The translations under genes and the position numbers were made by a program. Positions 20,247 to 29,000 of a DNA stretch of 64,000 nucleotides are shown here, piece after piece; within the stretch, counting starts at the first letter, position 1; each line of letters starts with the position of its first letter. Source of the stretch: Aurantiochytrium sp. KH105 (taxonomy: Eukaryota > Sar > Bigyra > Thraustochytrida > Thraustochytriidae); contig BGKB01000019.1 in the NCBI GenBank assembly GCA_003116975.1, positions 582,843-646,842 of the forward strand, read 5' to 3'. The notes under the pieces are model-generated. The model made no database searches and had not been told where the DNA came from. It saw only the letters and a list, made by a program, of their open reading frames with translations.

Positions 20247-22139
20247 ATGGCGGACTCCGACTCGGATTATGACTCGGAGCTGGAGCACAGGATGCCCGGA
20301 GAAGGCACAGGGTTGTCGCCACAGGAGCTGTTCGACGCCAAGATGAAGACGCTGGCGCGGTCGGTGATCAAGTCTGGCCAGCTCAAGACGCGGCGACGCG
20401 TGGGCCTGCGACAGCGCAAGCGCGACAAGATCTTTCACAAGGTGATCGGCGAGTGGTCGCCCAACACCGTCTTTATCGACAACGAAAAGGTGATTGTGCA
20501 GAATCTCGAGGTCACCTCGCAGCGCACCGAAATTATGCTCTCGGCGATCAAACACGTCCTCCCCCAGGACGATGAGCCCGAGTTCGCCATCACTTGGACG
20601 ACGCGTGAAAAAGAGGAGTCCACCACGCGGTCCCCGCTGCGGCAGCGCGAAGCCGAAGATGGCGAGTTCTCCTTTGGCTTTGGCGCCGACAGCGACGAGG
20701 AGGACGAGGACGAATCCACTGTCCGGTACAAGGACGAGGTGCTCGTCTTTCGCGCCGCAAGCGGCGAGGAGGCGCGCGCATGGATCAACTCCATCAACAA
20801 GGCCATCCAGGTGAGCCAGTCCACCCACCTCAAGTCGTCCTTCACCCAGCTGCGTGAGTACAATACAGCTGTCGATGACGACGGGCAGACCCTGCAACGA
20901 CAGCGCCGGCTCACGAACGCTCTTCGCGTCGGCCGCAAGAAGAAGTCGCGCCTCAATGTCCAGGCCGAAGAAATCTGGGCGCGCGCCAACAAGGAGGCCA
21001 AGGCTCTCCCTCGGCCCATGCAGACGGTCGGTCGCACGGTGGGCGCCGTGGCCGCTGGACTCTCCATCACCATGGTGGGCGGCTTTGCCAAGTCCTTTTT
21101 CAAGGCTCTCGCCGCGCCCTCGACGCTCCGACGCACTGCGGCAAGCAAACTCCAGACCATCTGGATCGACGCCATCGCCTGGCTCTTGCCGCCGCAGCTT
21201 TTTCACCTGAGCGGGGATGTCCCGAAACCCATCAATCTGCGCCGATCGCTGAGCCGTCGCTCGTCCTCTTCGCGTCGCCGAAGCCGCCGTCGCTCGGGCC
21301 GCCATGGTTCCTCGCAGGCTGACGTGACGCGCATCTTTCTCGCCAACAGCGCCTGCCAGGCTGACGTGCTCTTTCTCATGTTTGTGGCCAAGGCCCTCGA
21401 AGACACGCACGGCAACGTCAAGGCCTTTCTCGGCCTGCGCGAGCGTCTCGAGCTTCTCGGCCTCGGCCCGCTTTTTGAGCTGTTCGGCTTTGTCTTTCTC
21501 TCGCGCCGCTCCAAGGACGATCGTCAGGCCAAGGATCGCAAGCAAATTGCCCGCCACTTTCGAAGTCTCCTGGCGGACCACGCCTACGAGTGGTCGGTCA
21601 TCTTTCCCGAGCGGGGCTGGCCCACACGAGCCTCCATTGAAGCGGAGCGTGAGGCCGATCCTGCTCGCCCAGAGCTCCGTACCCTTCTCCTTCCCGATGC
21701 AAATGAGCTAACGGCAACGCTCGAGACGCTCGAGGGCCAGAATGTCGAAATTTACGACGTGACCATTGCCTACGAGGGCTACACGGACGATCTCGCGGAA
21801 AACGAAAAGGCGCTCAACAAGAACACCGTCATTCCCTCGTACCGTAATCTGCTCAGCGGATCGGCGGCCTCGGACATCCACATGAATCTTGTCCGCTTTG
21901 ATCCGGAGGATATTCTTGATCACGAAGACGGCGTCGCCGGCTGGCTCGACGAGCGCTGGGTGCGCAAGGACCAGAAACTGAAACACTTTGCGCTCTACAC
22001 GGCATTCCCTCCGGAGAACGACGAGGAGCCCATCGCGCGCGACGCCTTTAGCGTTGAAGGAGACATTGTACCCATGATTGGCGTCTGGGCCTTGAACATT
22101 GCTGCTCTCATCTTCGTTGTCATCTACCTGCTTCTCTAA
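20247..22139 (+). CDS. PH-domain protein with degenerate acyltransferase domain and C-terminal anchor
   Basis: 630 residues. Residues about 60-190 resemble a pleckstrin-homology domain with an acidic insert, ending in DEVLVFRAASGEEARAWINS. A hydrophobic stretch near residues 270-290 (SITMVGGFAKSFFKALA) precedes a region laid out like LPAAT/AGPAT acyltransferases. NSACQAD (367-373) sits where NHxxxxD is expected, then LGLGPLFELFGFVFLSRR, then IFPERGW (452-458) in place of FPEGTR. The C-terminal AGPAT signature follows: EIYDVTIAYEGY, then IHMNLVRFDPEDI and WLDERWVRKDQKLKHF. The protein ends in one membrane span (VWALNIAALIFVVIYLLL). The catalytic His of NHxxxxD is Ser368, so it may not be an active enzyme. 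The family call is from motif order. Function unknown; possibly a lipid-binding membrane scaffold (inference). Confidence 0.8.
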   Translation: MADSDSDYDSELEHRMPGEGTGLSPQELFDAKMKTLARSVIKSGQLKTRRRVGLRQRKRDKIFHKVIGEWSPNTVFIDNEKVIVQNLEVTSQRTEIMLSAIKHVLPQDDEPEFAITWTTREKEESTTRSPLRQREAEDGEFSFGFGADSDEEDEDESTVRYKDEVLVFRAASGEEARAWINSINKAIQVSQSTHLKSSFTQLREYNTAVDDDGQTLQRQRRLTNALRVGRKKKSRLNVQAEEIWARANKEAKALPRPMQTVGRTVGAVAAGLSITMVGGFAKSFFKALAAPSTLRRTAASKLQTIWIDAIAWLLPPQLFHLSGDVPKPINLRRSLSRRSSSSRRRSRRRSGRHGSSQADVTRIFLANSACQADVLFLMFVAKALEDTHGNVKAFLGLRERLELLGLGPLFELFGFVFLSRRSKDDRQAKDRKQIARHFRSLLADHAYEWSVIFPERGWPTRASIEAEREADPARPELRTLLLPDANELTATLETLEGQNVEIYDVTIAYEGYTDDLAENEKALNKNTVIPSYRNLLSGSAASDIHMNLVRFDPEDILDHEDGVAGWLDERWVRKDQKLKHFALYTAFPPENDEEPIARDAFSVEGDIVPMIGVWALNIAALIFVVIYLLL

Positions 22140-22561
22140 TTTCTGACTCGTTCTCTCGGTCTCAACGGTACCGGTCTCTGACCTTGGGATCAAAGCTTGA
22201 ACACAAACACAGAACCCCAATACACAGAAAGATGGGAAAGAAAGTCTCCTTGTTTCCTCGCAAGGACCGTCTCGTTACACCTTTATTTTCTTTTCTTTTT
22301 TTAGTGCTTTGATCATTTTCTTTTCTACTTTATCATGAGTCAATCAAATAATCAGCGATTGAACTTCGTTTGCTTGACAGGCATGCTGGCTCGTGGAAAG
22401 GAGGAATGCCGTCATACTTTGTTTGAGAAATCCAAGCCCAACAGAACACTGTTTACTTTGCTTTGCCAACGTGAAGTGGTTTTGTTTTCTCCCACTTTTG
22501 AAAAAAGGAGGGCGTGGTCAGCGTATTAGTTGTCTGTCAATGATATACATACACAAAAGGT
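22140..22561. other. Convergent spacer
   Basis: This AT-richer 420-base stretch holds the two 3' UTRs of converging genes. A T-rich run lies near 22281-22303. No gene is supported. Confidence 0.5.
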
Positions 22562-23191
22562 TCACGCGGTCTTTGCTTGCTGATACGCTTCGTATGAAAG
22601 TCGTGCTTTCGAACTCTGGTACCGCACGAGCTTGATGGACGCGATGAGCGACTCCGAAAGCGATCCGCGATAGCCAGCCTTGCGCACGAGTGCGGTCAGC
22701 GTCTCATCCACTGTCCAGCCTTGCTCCTTGGCCACCTCGGGCAAGAAGGTTGCCCCGCATGTGCGACCGTTGCTTGGGTTGCTAAAGGAGATACGGATCC
22801 CATGCTTGCCAATCTCCCAGTCGCGAGCATCGCGGCCATTCTCAAAATTGACGAGAAGAGACACGCCCACTGAAAGTCCTGGCACCTCGGAAAGCGACAC
22901 GGGCTGGAACCTGCTGTCCTCAAGCGCAGCTACCAAGGCGTAGTCGCGGATGCCGCTGCCCAGCTCGAGGTCCGAGAAGTTTCCAATACAGCCGCGCAGG
23001 GCGTCCTCGCGCGTCGTCGTCCACGTCACAAAGAGCGGCGCCTTGAGGGAACGGTTTGCAAAGGTTGCTTCCGGTAGAGCGCGGCCCTGAAGTTTGGCCA
23101 CGAGCACGTCAAAGCAGAACTTGCAGTGATCCTCGCTCGCCGTCAGCGACGGAGGAGGAGACCCCGCTGCCGCAGCTGCGAGCCCCGCCAT
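22562..23191 (-). CDS. AMMECR1: AMMECR1-domain protein
   Basis: 209 residues covering a single AMMECR1 domain. The family's signature LRGCIG is at residues 65-70, followed by the conserved pattern LGSGIRDYALVAALEDSRF and, near the C-terminus, FLPEVAKEQGWTVDETL and KAGYRG. These match the widely conserved AMMECR1 proteins of eukaryotes, archaea and bacteria. The biochemical role is not established; the fold suggests nucleotide or small-ligand handling. There is no targeting signal, so it is probably cytosolic or nuclear. It is transcribed divergently from the FKBP gene. Confidence 0.93.
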   Translation of the reverse strand: MAGLAAAAAGSPPPSLTASEDHCKFCFDVLVAKLQGRALPEATFANRSLKAPLFVTWTTTREDALRGCIGNFSDLELGSGIRDYALVAALEDSRFQPVSLSEVPGLSVGVSLLVNFENGRDARDWEIGKHGIRISFSNPSNGRTCGATFLPEVAKEQGWTVDETLTALVRKAGYRGSLSESLIASIKLVRYQSSKARLSYEAYQQAKTA

Positions 23192-23656
23192 CGCAGCGAA
23201 ACCGAGCCCCCACTTCGAAAGAGTTGAGAGAAGAAGAAAGCAAGATCAGTAACCCACGGGCGATGCGCTCACGGCGACCGCGCGAGCTCTAGCCGCGCCC
23301 CGATCCGCTGCCTGTCTTGCTGTCCTCGTATACGCGGTCTGGGCGTCTTTGGACCTCGAAAAGCTTGCGAAAAATCTAAGGTAAAAAGAACGAACAAGAA
23401 GTCCTTCTTTCCCAAATATAGAGGACAAATACATGTCCGTTGGCGCCGGCCAAAAAAATAACCTTGAAATCGAACTTATTGAACTTGAATTTGGAGACTT
23501 TCCTTTTCTTATTGGTATTTATCGCGTCAAGTGACAAAAGTAGAGCGAGCGTCTTTGCGAAAGCAAGCTGTTGTAATCGAGATTTGACCACCAGACAATA
23601 TCGTAAAGGGCATCGCGTGCAGCACGAGACCGTGCGTGGTTGGGTGAACGTGCGCC
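23192..23656. other. Divergent promoter region (AMMECR1 / FKBP)
   Basis: A 465-base region between two divergent starts must contain both promoters. It is AT-richer in the middle (about 23430-23560), with CAAAAAAAT-like runs. No clear TATA box was assigned. Confidence 0.5.
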
Positions 23657-24134
23657 ATGACCAAGAAAAAGAGCGCCGTCACGGTGGAGATCTTCTCCGC
23701 GTAAGTTGATTCCTTCTCTCTTGCTTGCTTGCGCTCTTTAGTTTGCGTTTCGTGACGGCGTCACAGCACGTGCTCGCAGAACGCGCGCTTCAGCAAACAT
23801 GCGAAGACTGACACACATACACACAAATGGTCGCAGCGGCGATGGCGTCAACTATCCAAAGCGTGCGCAGACGGTGACAATTCACTATACAGGCTATCTT
23901 GCGGATGGTACGCGCTTCGATAGCTCCCGAGACCGCGGTAAGCCTTTCAAATTCAAACTTGGTGCTGGACAGGTCATTACGGGTCTCGACGAGGGCGTTT
24001 CGCAGCTTTCGGTTGGCGAGCGAGCCAAGCTCGTCATTCCCGCTGACCTCGCATATGGAGAGCGCGGTTTTCCCGGTCTCATTCCAAGCAGTAGCACGCT
24101 CATCTTCGACGTGGAGCTCATCACCTTTACCTGA
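23657..24134 (+). CDS. FKBP-type peptidyl-prolyl isomerase, two exons
   Basis: The spliced gene joins exon 1 (23657-23700, 14 codons plus two bases) to exon 2 (23837-24134). The 136-base intron begins GTAAGT and ends TCGCAG. The junction gives [11 protein letters not shown], restoring the conserved FKBP start that no unspliced frame provides. The 113-residue product is a single FKBP12-like domain with [18 protein letters not shown], the loop [16 protein letters not shown] and the C-terminal [10 protein letters not shown]. It catalyses cis/trans isomerisation of prolyl bonds and should bind FK506-like ligands. Trp59 of FKBP12 (in the VIxGWxxG motif) is replaced: the motif reads VITGLDEG. It is probably cytosolic. 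Confidence 0.93.
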
Positions 24135-24482
24135 CCATTTCCAAACCTATCTTTTGAAATTATAGCTCTAAACAAAGACTTTTGTCCCTGAATGTAGGCA
24201 CATGCAGCATGATCGACATGGGCGTTCCTCTTTCGACTTTCATTGCATGAGCATGCTCGTGTTCCTGAACCCTCGTCTCAACTTTTTATGCTCGTCGAAG
24301 TTCGTAACTCCTCGCATCGCTTGTCGTTTCTCTGCCTTGCAAAAAAATGACAATGCGGAATACTGCAGAGGTCTTGTTCGTCTGTTTGGCAATCACGTTC
24401 TCGTCCTTGAACACCTCTTTTTTCCTTGGCGTCGTTGCCACTTTCAAGGCGCATCGATTGAGCAAGGTCACGCACGCACACA
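24135..24482. other. Spacer between FKBP and presenilin
   Basis: A 348-base stretch holds the FKBP 3' UTR and the presenilin promoter. No motif or further gene was recognised. Confidence 0.5.
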
Positions 24483-25697
24483 TTGCTGCGCAAGCAAAAG
24501 CAAGAGGGTCAATCTTTCAACCTTGCATGTGCACACATGCTCGGGACGCACGCGGTAGCGTCAGACGCGACGCTCGCAGAGGCGCCAGCAGGGGCAGCAG
24601 TAGGCATCGCAAGCGGCGATGAAAACACGCGCGCGGCAGAATGCGCTGACGAGGGTTCGCACGAGCAAAGTTCTCAGGGCCACCATCATGGCGGCGCCAT
24701 GACGACGCTTGCGGCTCGGGCCGTCCGTGCCTTGCTCGGGCCGTCAGGGGAAGGAAGAGACCCGCGCGCGCAGGCAATCTTTGACAAAGCAAATTGCCTG
24801 ACCGCGCCGCTCGCCTTTGTGCTGGTTCTGGTGTGCGCGTACGTCTGGGGCCTGGACTTGGACCCAGCAGGAAGCGGGCCCTTTGCGCCGGAGCGCTTTC
24901 GGCCTGCAGATGGCGATGACGCAAGAGCTCGTACTGCCAAGGGAGCTGCTTATGCCGCAATCATTATGGGGGTAATCATTGTGCTTACTTTTGCCTTCGT
25001 GGCCATGCTGCACTTTCGTCTCGAAAAAATGGTGCACGGCCTCGTACTTGCAACCTTTACAGGCTTTTTGGGCGGTCTGCCTGCGTACATTATGGTGCGC
25101 GCGAGCGCCTGGCACGAGTTTCCCGTTGATGCAGTGACACTATGCATAGTGTGCTGGAACCTTGGTGCGCTCGGGGCCTTGGCGATTCTATGGGAAGGCG
25201 CACCGCAACGCCTTTCGCGTCTGAGCTTACTGCTCGCTAGTGTGGCGCTAACGTGGCCGTTTTGTAGCTTGCCAGAGCTCACGCTCTGGTTTCTGGTCCT
25301 TTTTATGGTTCTTTGGGATCTATTTGCAGTCTTGACGCCCTGTGGGCCATTTCGCTACGCCATGGAACTCGAGCAGGAACGCAAGTATATGGCAGAAGAT
25401 TTTCAGATGCCCCAAGGAATGGTTTACCAGGGCTCCCTCTACGAGCTTGGACTCATGGACTTGGTCTTTTACGGCGTCATTGTCGGTCGAGGCGCCATGG
25501 TGGATGCCTGCACCACGGCTGCCTGTTTTTGCGCCGTCATGGCAGGCCTGCTCATCACCATTGCCGTGACTCCAGACAATGTGACCATCCCCGCGCTGCC
25601 GATCGCGCTCACGGTGGGCGTCATTGTCTACTTTGGCAGTCGATACTCGCTGCAAGCCTTTTGCTCTGCGATGTCCGCGGAATTGCTCTCGATCTGA
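24483..25697 (+). CDS. Presenilin-like intramembrane aspartyl protease
   Basis: 404 residues from the first Met; a start at the Met at 24700 (MTTLAARAV) is also possible because the first 70 residues are unlike the family. Several membrane spans follow. The three presenilin landmarks are present in order: WDLFAVLTPCGPFRY (catalytic Asp279, family YDLxAVL), LGLMDLVFYGVIVG (Asp326, family GxGDFxFYS) and IPALPIALTVG with the PAL motif at 370-372. Presenilin is the catalytic subunit of gamma-secretase, cutting type I membrane proteins within the bilayer. Two active-site neighbours differ: Tyr of YD is Trp, and the second Gly of GxGD is Met325. The large loop between spans 6 and 7 is short (around residues 290-315). 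Both Asp residues are kept, so activity is plausible but uncertain. Confidence 0.87.
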   Translation: MLRKQKQEGQSFNLACAHMLGTHAVASDATLAEAPAGAAVGIASGDENTRAAECADEGSHEQSSQGHHHGGAMTTLAARAVRALLGPSGEGRDPRAQAIFDKANCLTAPLAFVLVLVCAYVWGLDLDPAGSGPFAPERFRPADGDDARARTAKGAAYAAIIMGVIIVLTFAFVAMLHFRLEKMVHGLVLATFTGFLGGLPAYIMVRASAWHEFPVDAVTLCIVCWNLGALGALAILWEGAPQRLSRLSLLLASVALTWPFCSLPELTLWFLVLFMVLWDLFAVLTPCGPFRYAMELEQERKYMAEDFQMPQGMVYQGSLYELGLMDLVFYGVIVGRGAMVDACTTAACFCAVMAGLLITIAVTPDNVTIPALPIALTVGVIVYFGSRYSLQAFCSAMSAELLSI

Positions 25698-26070
25698 TCC
25701 TCAACATGTTTTGCCCGAGGCTTGCTGCTCTGTTCTGCTCTGCTCTTTGCGCGACGGCAGAAAAAAAGAAGGGAAAAGGGGACGAAATGAGCGTGTCCCC
25801 GTTTTTTGCCGTTTCGACCCAACTAACGCAGGGGCTCAGGCTTTTCGGCAAGGCCTTGGCGGATGAGGAAGGGGTCCCAAGAAAGAGTGCACGTGCCCGC
25901 TTGTACAAGGAGGGCTTTTGGCCTGGACGCGCAGTACTCATTCTCCGGGCTGCGGCGCGGCCCTTGGGGATGAAAAGACGGGCGGCCCAGCCTGGGTGGT
26001 GCTGTGCTCGCTTGCTCGCTGGCTGGCTGGCTGACGGACCACGCAAACGAAGTGCCCTGCTCACGCACTC
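25698..26070. other. Spacer between presenilin and the NACHT-ankyrin gene
   Basis: 373 bases holding the presenilin 3' end and the short upstream region of the next gene. No TATA box or gene was recognised. Confidence 0.5.
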
Positions 26071-29000
26071 ATGGAGACAGCCGCGAGGGATGATCTGCGC
26101 GGGTCCAGGGCGCTCACGCAGCGTCTGAACCGCGCGGGAGCCAATGCGCTCCTTCGCTCGCTGCTCATCGACTTGCGTCTTTACGCCCGTCCAGGAGAAG
26201 ACCTTGTGCGCTTCATGTGGACGTGGTTTGCCAAGGGCAGGACCGTCGCCTTGCAGGGCCGAGAGCGTCGTAGCGCTGCCGCCGCTGCGCTCGACGAGGG
26301 CCTCCGGGAAACCACGGCTCCCATCCTGCAGGATCTCTTGGCTGCTCTTCTTCGCACGGATCCTGAAGACGCAGCTGCCTTTGTCGCTGACCTCCTGTAC
26401 AAGCGACTCTGCGCAGCAGGCGTCGGGGGTGTTACAGTCGTACAATGCAAAGAATGCCGAGTTGTATCGCATCTGAGCCTGCGACGTGGCGTTTTCGAGA
26501 GCTCGAGTGCGTTTCCGAGCTCTGAGAGCGAGTACAGACATTTGCTGCAGACCTTGCTCGCAAGCTATGATGATGCTGAGGACCTTGCAGAGAACCTCGT
26601 GCAGCAGGTAATCCGGGGCGTTCCGGCCGTTGACATTCCTTCGCCCAGCAACGACGACGCGCAAGCGTGCTCAGGCCCTTTTGTTGTGGCTTGTGACACG
26701 TGTGCACACATTTGCAGCTGGAAGCCTCTTGCAAACGCGAGTGCATTCGCATCAAAAACTCTTGAAAATGGCGAGGATAAAGACGCACAATTTCAAATTG
26801 AGGTCGAATGGACGAGTGTACCTGCTGTGCTACGGGATCAAAGAAAGGAGATCGAAGGCATGATACCACATCTGTTTTCAAGTGCCGCGCGCGTCGAGCT
26901 CGAGGTGCTTGCGGGCGGTTACTCTTCCGCCTTTGTGTTCAAGTGTCGGTCGTGGTGCTCCGAAGGTCGAGAGGAGGAGCAGAGCGTGGTGAAAATTGAC
27001 GATGAAGAAAAACTGCATAGCGAGGTGGCGCGCATGGAAACTGCTGCGCCCTATCTGGGCGATAGCGCGCCAACTGTGCTGGCTTATACGCGTCGAAAGA
27101 CAACCGCGGGTGTGCGCATCCAGCTGTGCGGGGCTTGCTGGACCTTGCCGCGCTTCATCAAGGAGAACTCGACCCTTATTCTTACCCTCAAGTCGCTCTA
27201 TGCGATGCAGTACAAGGACCAGCGCGTCTTGCAATCAAAGTCTGCTTATCCCTCGCGGGAGTCCATGATGCGAATCATGCAGCCACCTCGAAGCGACGAA
27301 CGGTCGCCAAGGCGCGATGAAGGCTTTAAAGATCGCAGCCGAGGGACACGAGTTGACACCACGCAAGAGACAGCCTTGCTGTCTCGTCGGCCCTCTTCAG
27401 GTCGACACTTTGTGACAGATTTTGAGGATCTCTTGTCTATGGTTTTTGGCGAAGTCATGGCCAAATGCTATGAAGATTCGAAGCGCAAAGCGCACGTCGA
27501 CCTGGTGGAATTGTACGATTTGCGTTCCAAGATGCAGCGTGGTATCTTTGATCAATTGGACCTTTTGCGAGCACTGGAGCTGGATCGACTTGGTTTGGAT
27601 CGCGCTCGCCTGGGTACGGCAGAGGACATTGCTCGATTTTTCGCGGGCTTTTTGCGCCAGGTCGATGGGCGCGACATGGTCAACCTTGCGCTTCAGCACA
27701 ATGATCTGAATGGAAACAACGTTCTTGTGGATGCCATGGGCATGGCTTGGGTGATTGATTTTGCGGACTTTGAAGAAAGTCACATCGTTCGGGATTTGGC
27801 CAAGCTTGAAACCTGCCTCATGTTTGAGTATACGCCTCTGGTCGACTCGGTGAGCGTGTCCCGCGCTTTGCAGTTTTGGCGTGCGCGACTGCCCCTGCAA
27901 GGCCTGGAGCCGCTCTTTGTGGCCGTGGGTAGGTTGCGTCAGTTTGTGGCAGATCTCACGGAAAACGCGGGTCGTTCTTCGCAGCATGCTTTTGCCTTGC
28001 TCGCGTACACGCTGGATGTCTTGCGCTACCCGGATGTGAGCGTCGCAAGCAAGCTGTGGGCGCTGCAATCATGCATTCTTCGCGCGCAGGAAATCCTTGC
28101 GGACCAATCGCCAGCGCCCGCGGCGCTCTACGCAGAGCTACATTCAACGCAGGGGCTCGATCTCGAGGGCGTGGAGACCCGTTATCTAGCGGGCTGTCGT
28201 CTCAAACACGCCTACTACACGGACGCTGTAACGTGCGAGCGTCTGCCCATCTCACCGAGGCTGGCTCTGGCATACAATGCGACAGTGTGCATGCCAGAGA
28301 ATGTTGTTTCGGAGCGACTGGAAGAGGACTTTGATCGCGTTTTTCTTTTACGCGAAGATGTAGAGGATGGCAGTTTGTGCGGCCGCTTGGCCATCTTTGG
28401 CAACAGTGGCATGGGCAAGACCTTGCTCGTCTCACTGCTGGTGACTCGCCTCGTCGCGCTTACCAATCTAGTTCCTTATGTGGTGAATGCCGTGGAGTTG
28501 GCACAAACTTGCACTCGACTCGCGAGTCCCGGTGAACAAGGCGAGGAGGATCTGCTTGACGCCTTTTGGTCGGCAAAGTATGGAAGCCGCGCGCTGCGCA
28601 CTGCAATGCTTCGTCGTGCGCGAGCACAGGGTCGGCTTGTGATCGTCTGTGATGGACTTAGCCAGGCTGCTGGATCGTGGGAGGTGTTACTGCGCCGTCT
28701 CGTGGCGCTCTCGCGACCTTTGCTCGAGGAGACAGAGTCAGAGGCGCCAGCTTCGACGGACGGGACGGACTCGACGGACTCAACGGACGATGGGATGTCT
28801 TCTGGCATGGAGGCAGATGAAACGAAGCCCCGGTCAGCTGCTACACGACAAGGTATGACCGAAGTCCTTGATGAGGGCGGAGAGATGTCCTCAAATGGCT
28901 CGCGAGAGCACGAAAGACTTGGGGAAGTGCGGCTTGTGCTTGCGACGCGTCCTTTGAACGACCAAATTCAGCAAGCTGTGGAAGGCGCGGGATTTATTCG

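Noticed and set aside
19725-21581. 618-residue open frame on the minus strand
   Set aside because: It lies antisense to the PH/acyltransferase-like gene and continues through GC-rich non-coding repeats; no domain.
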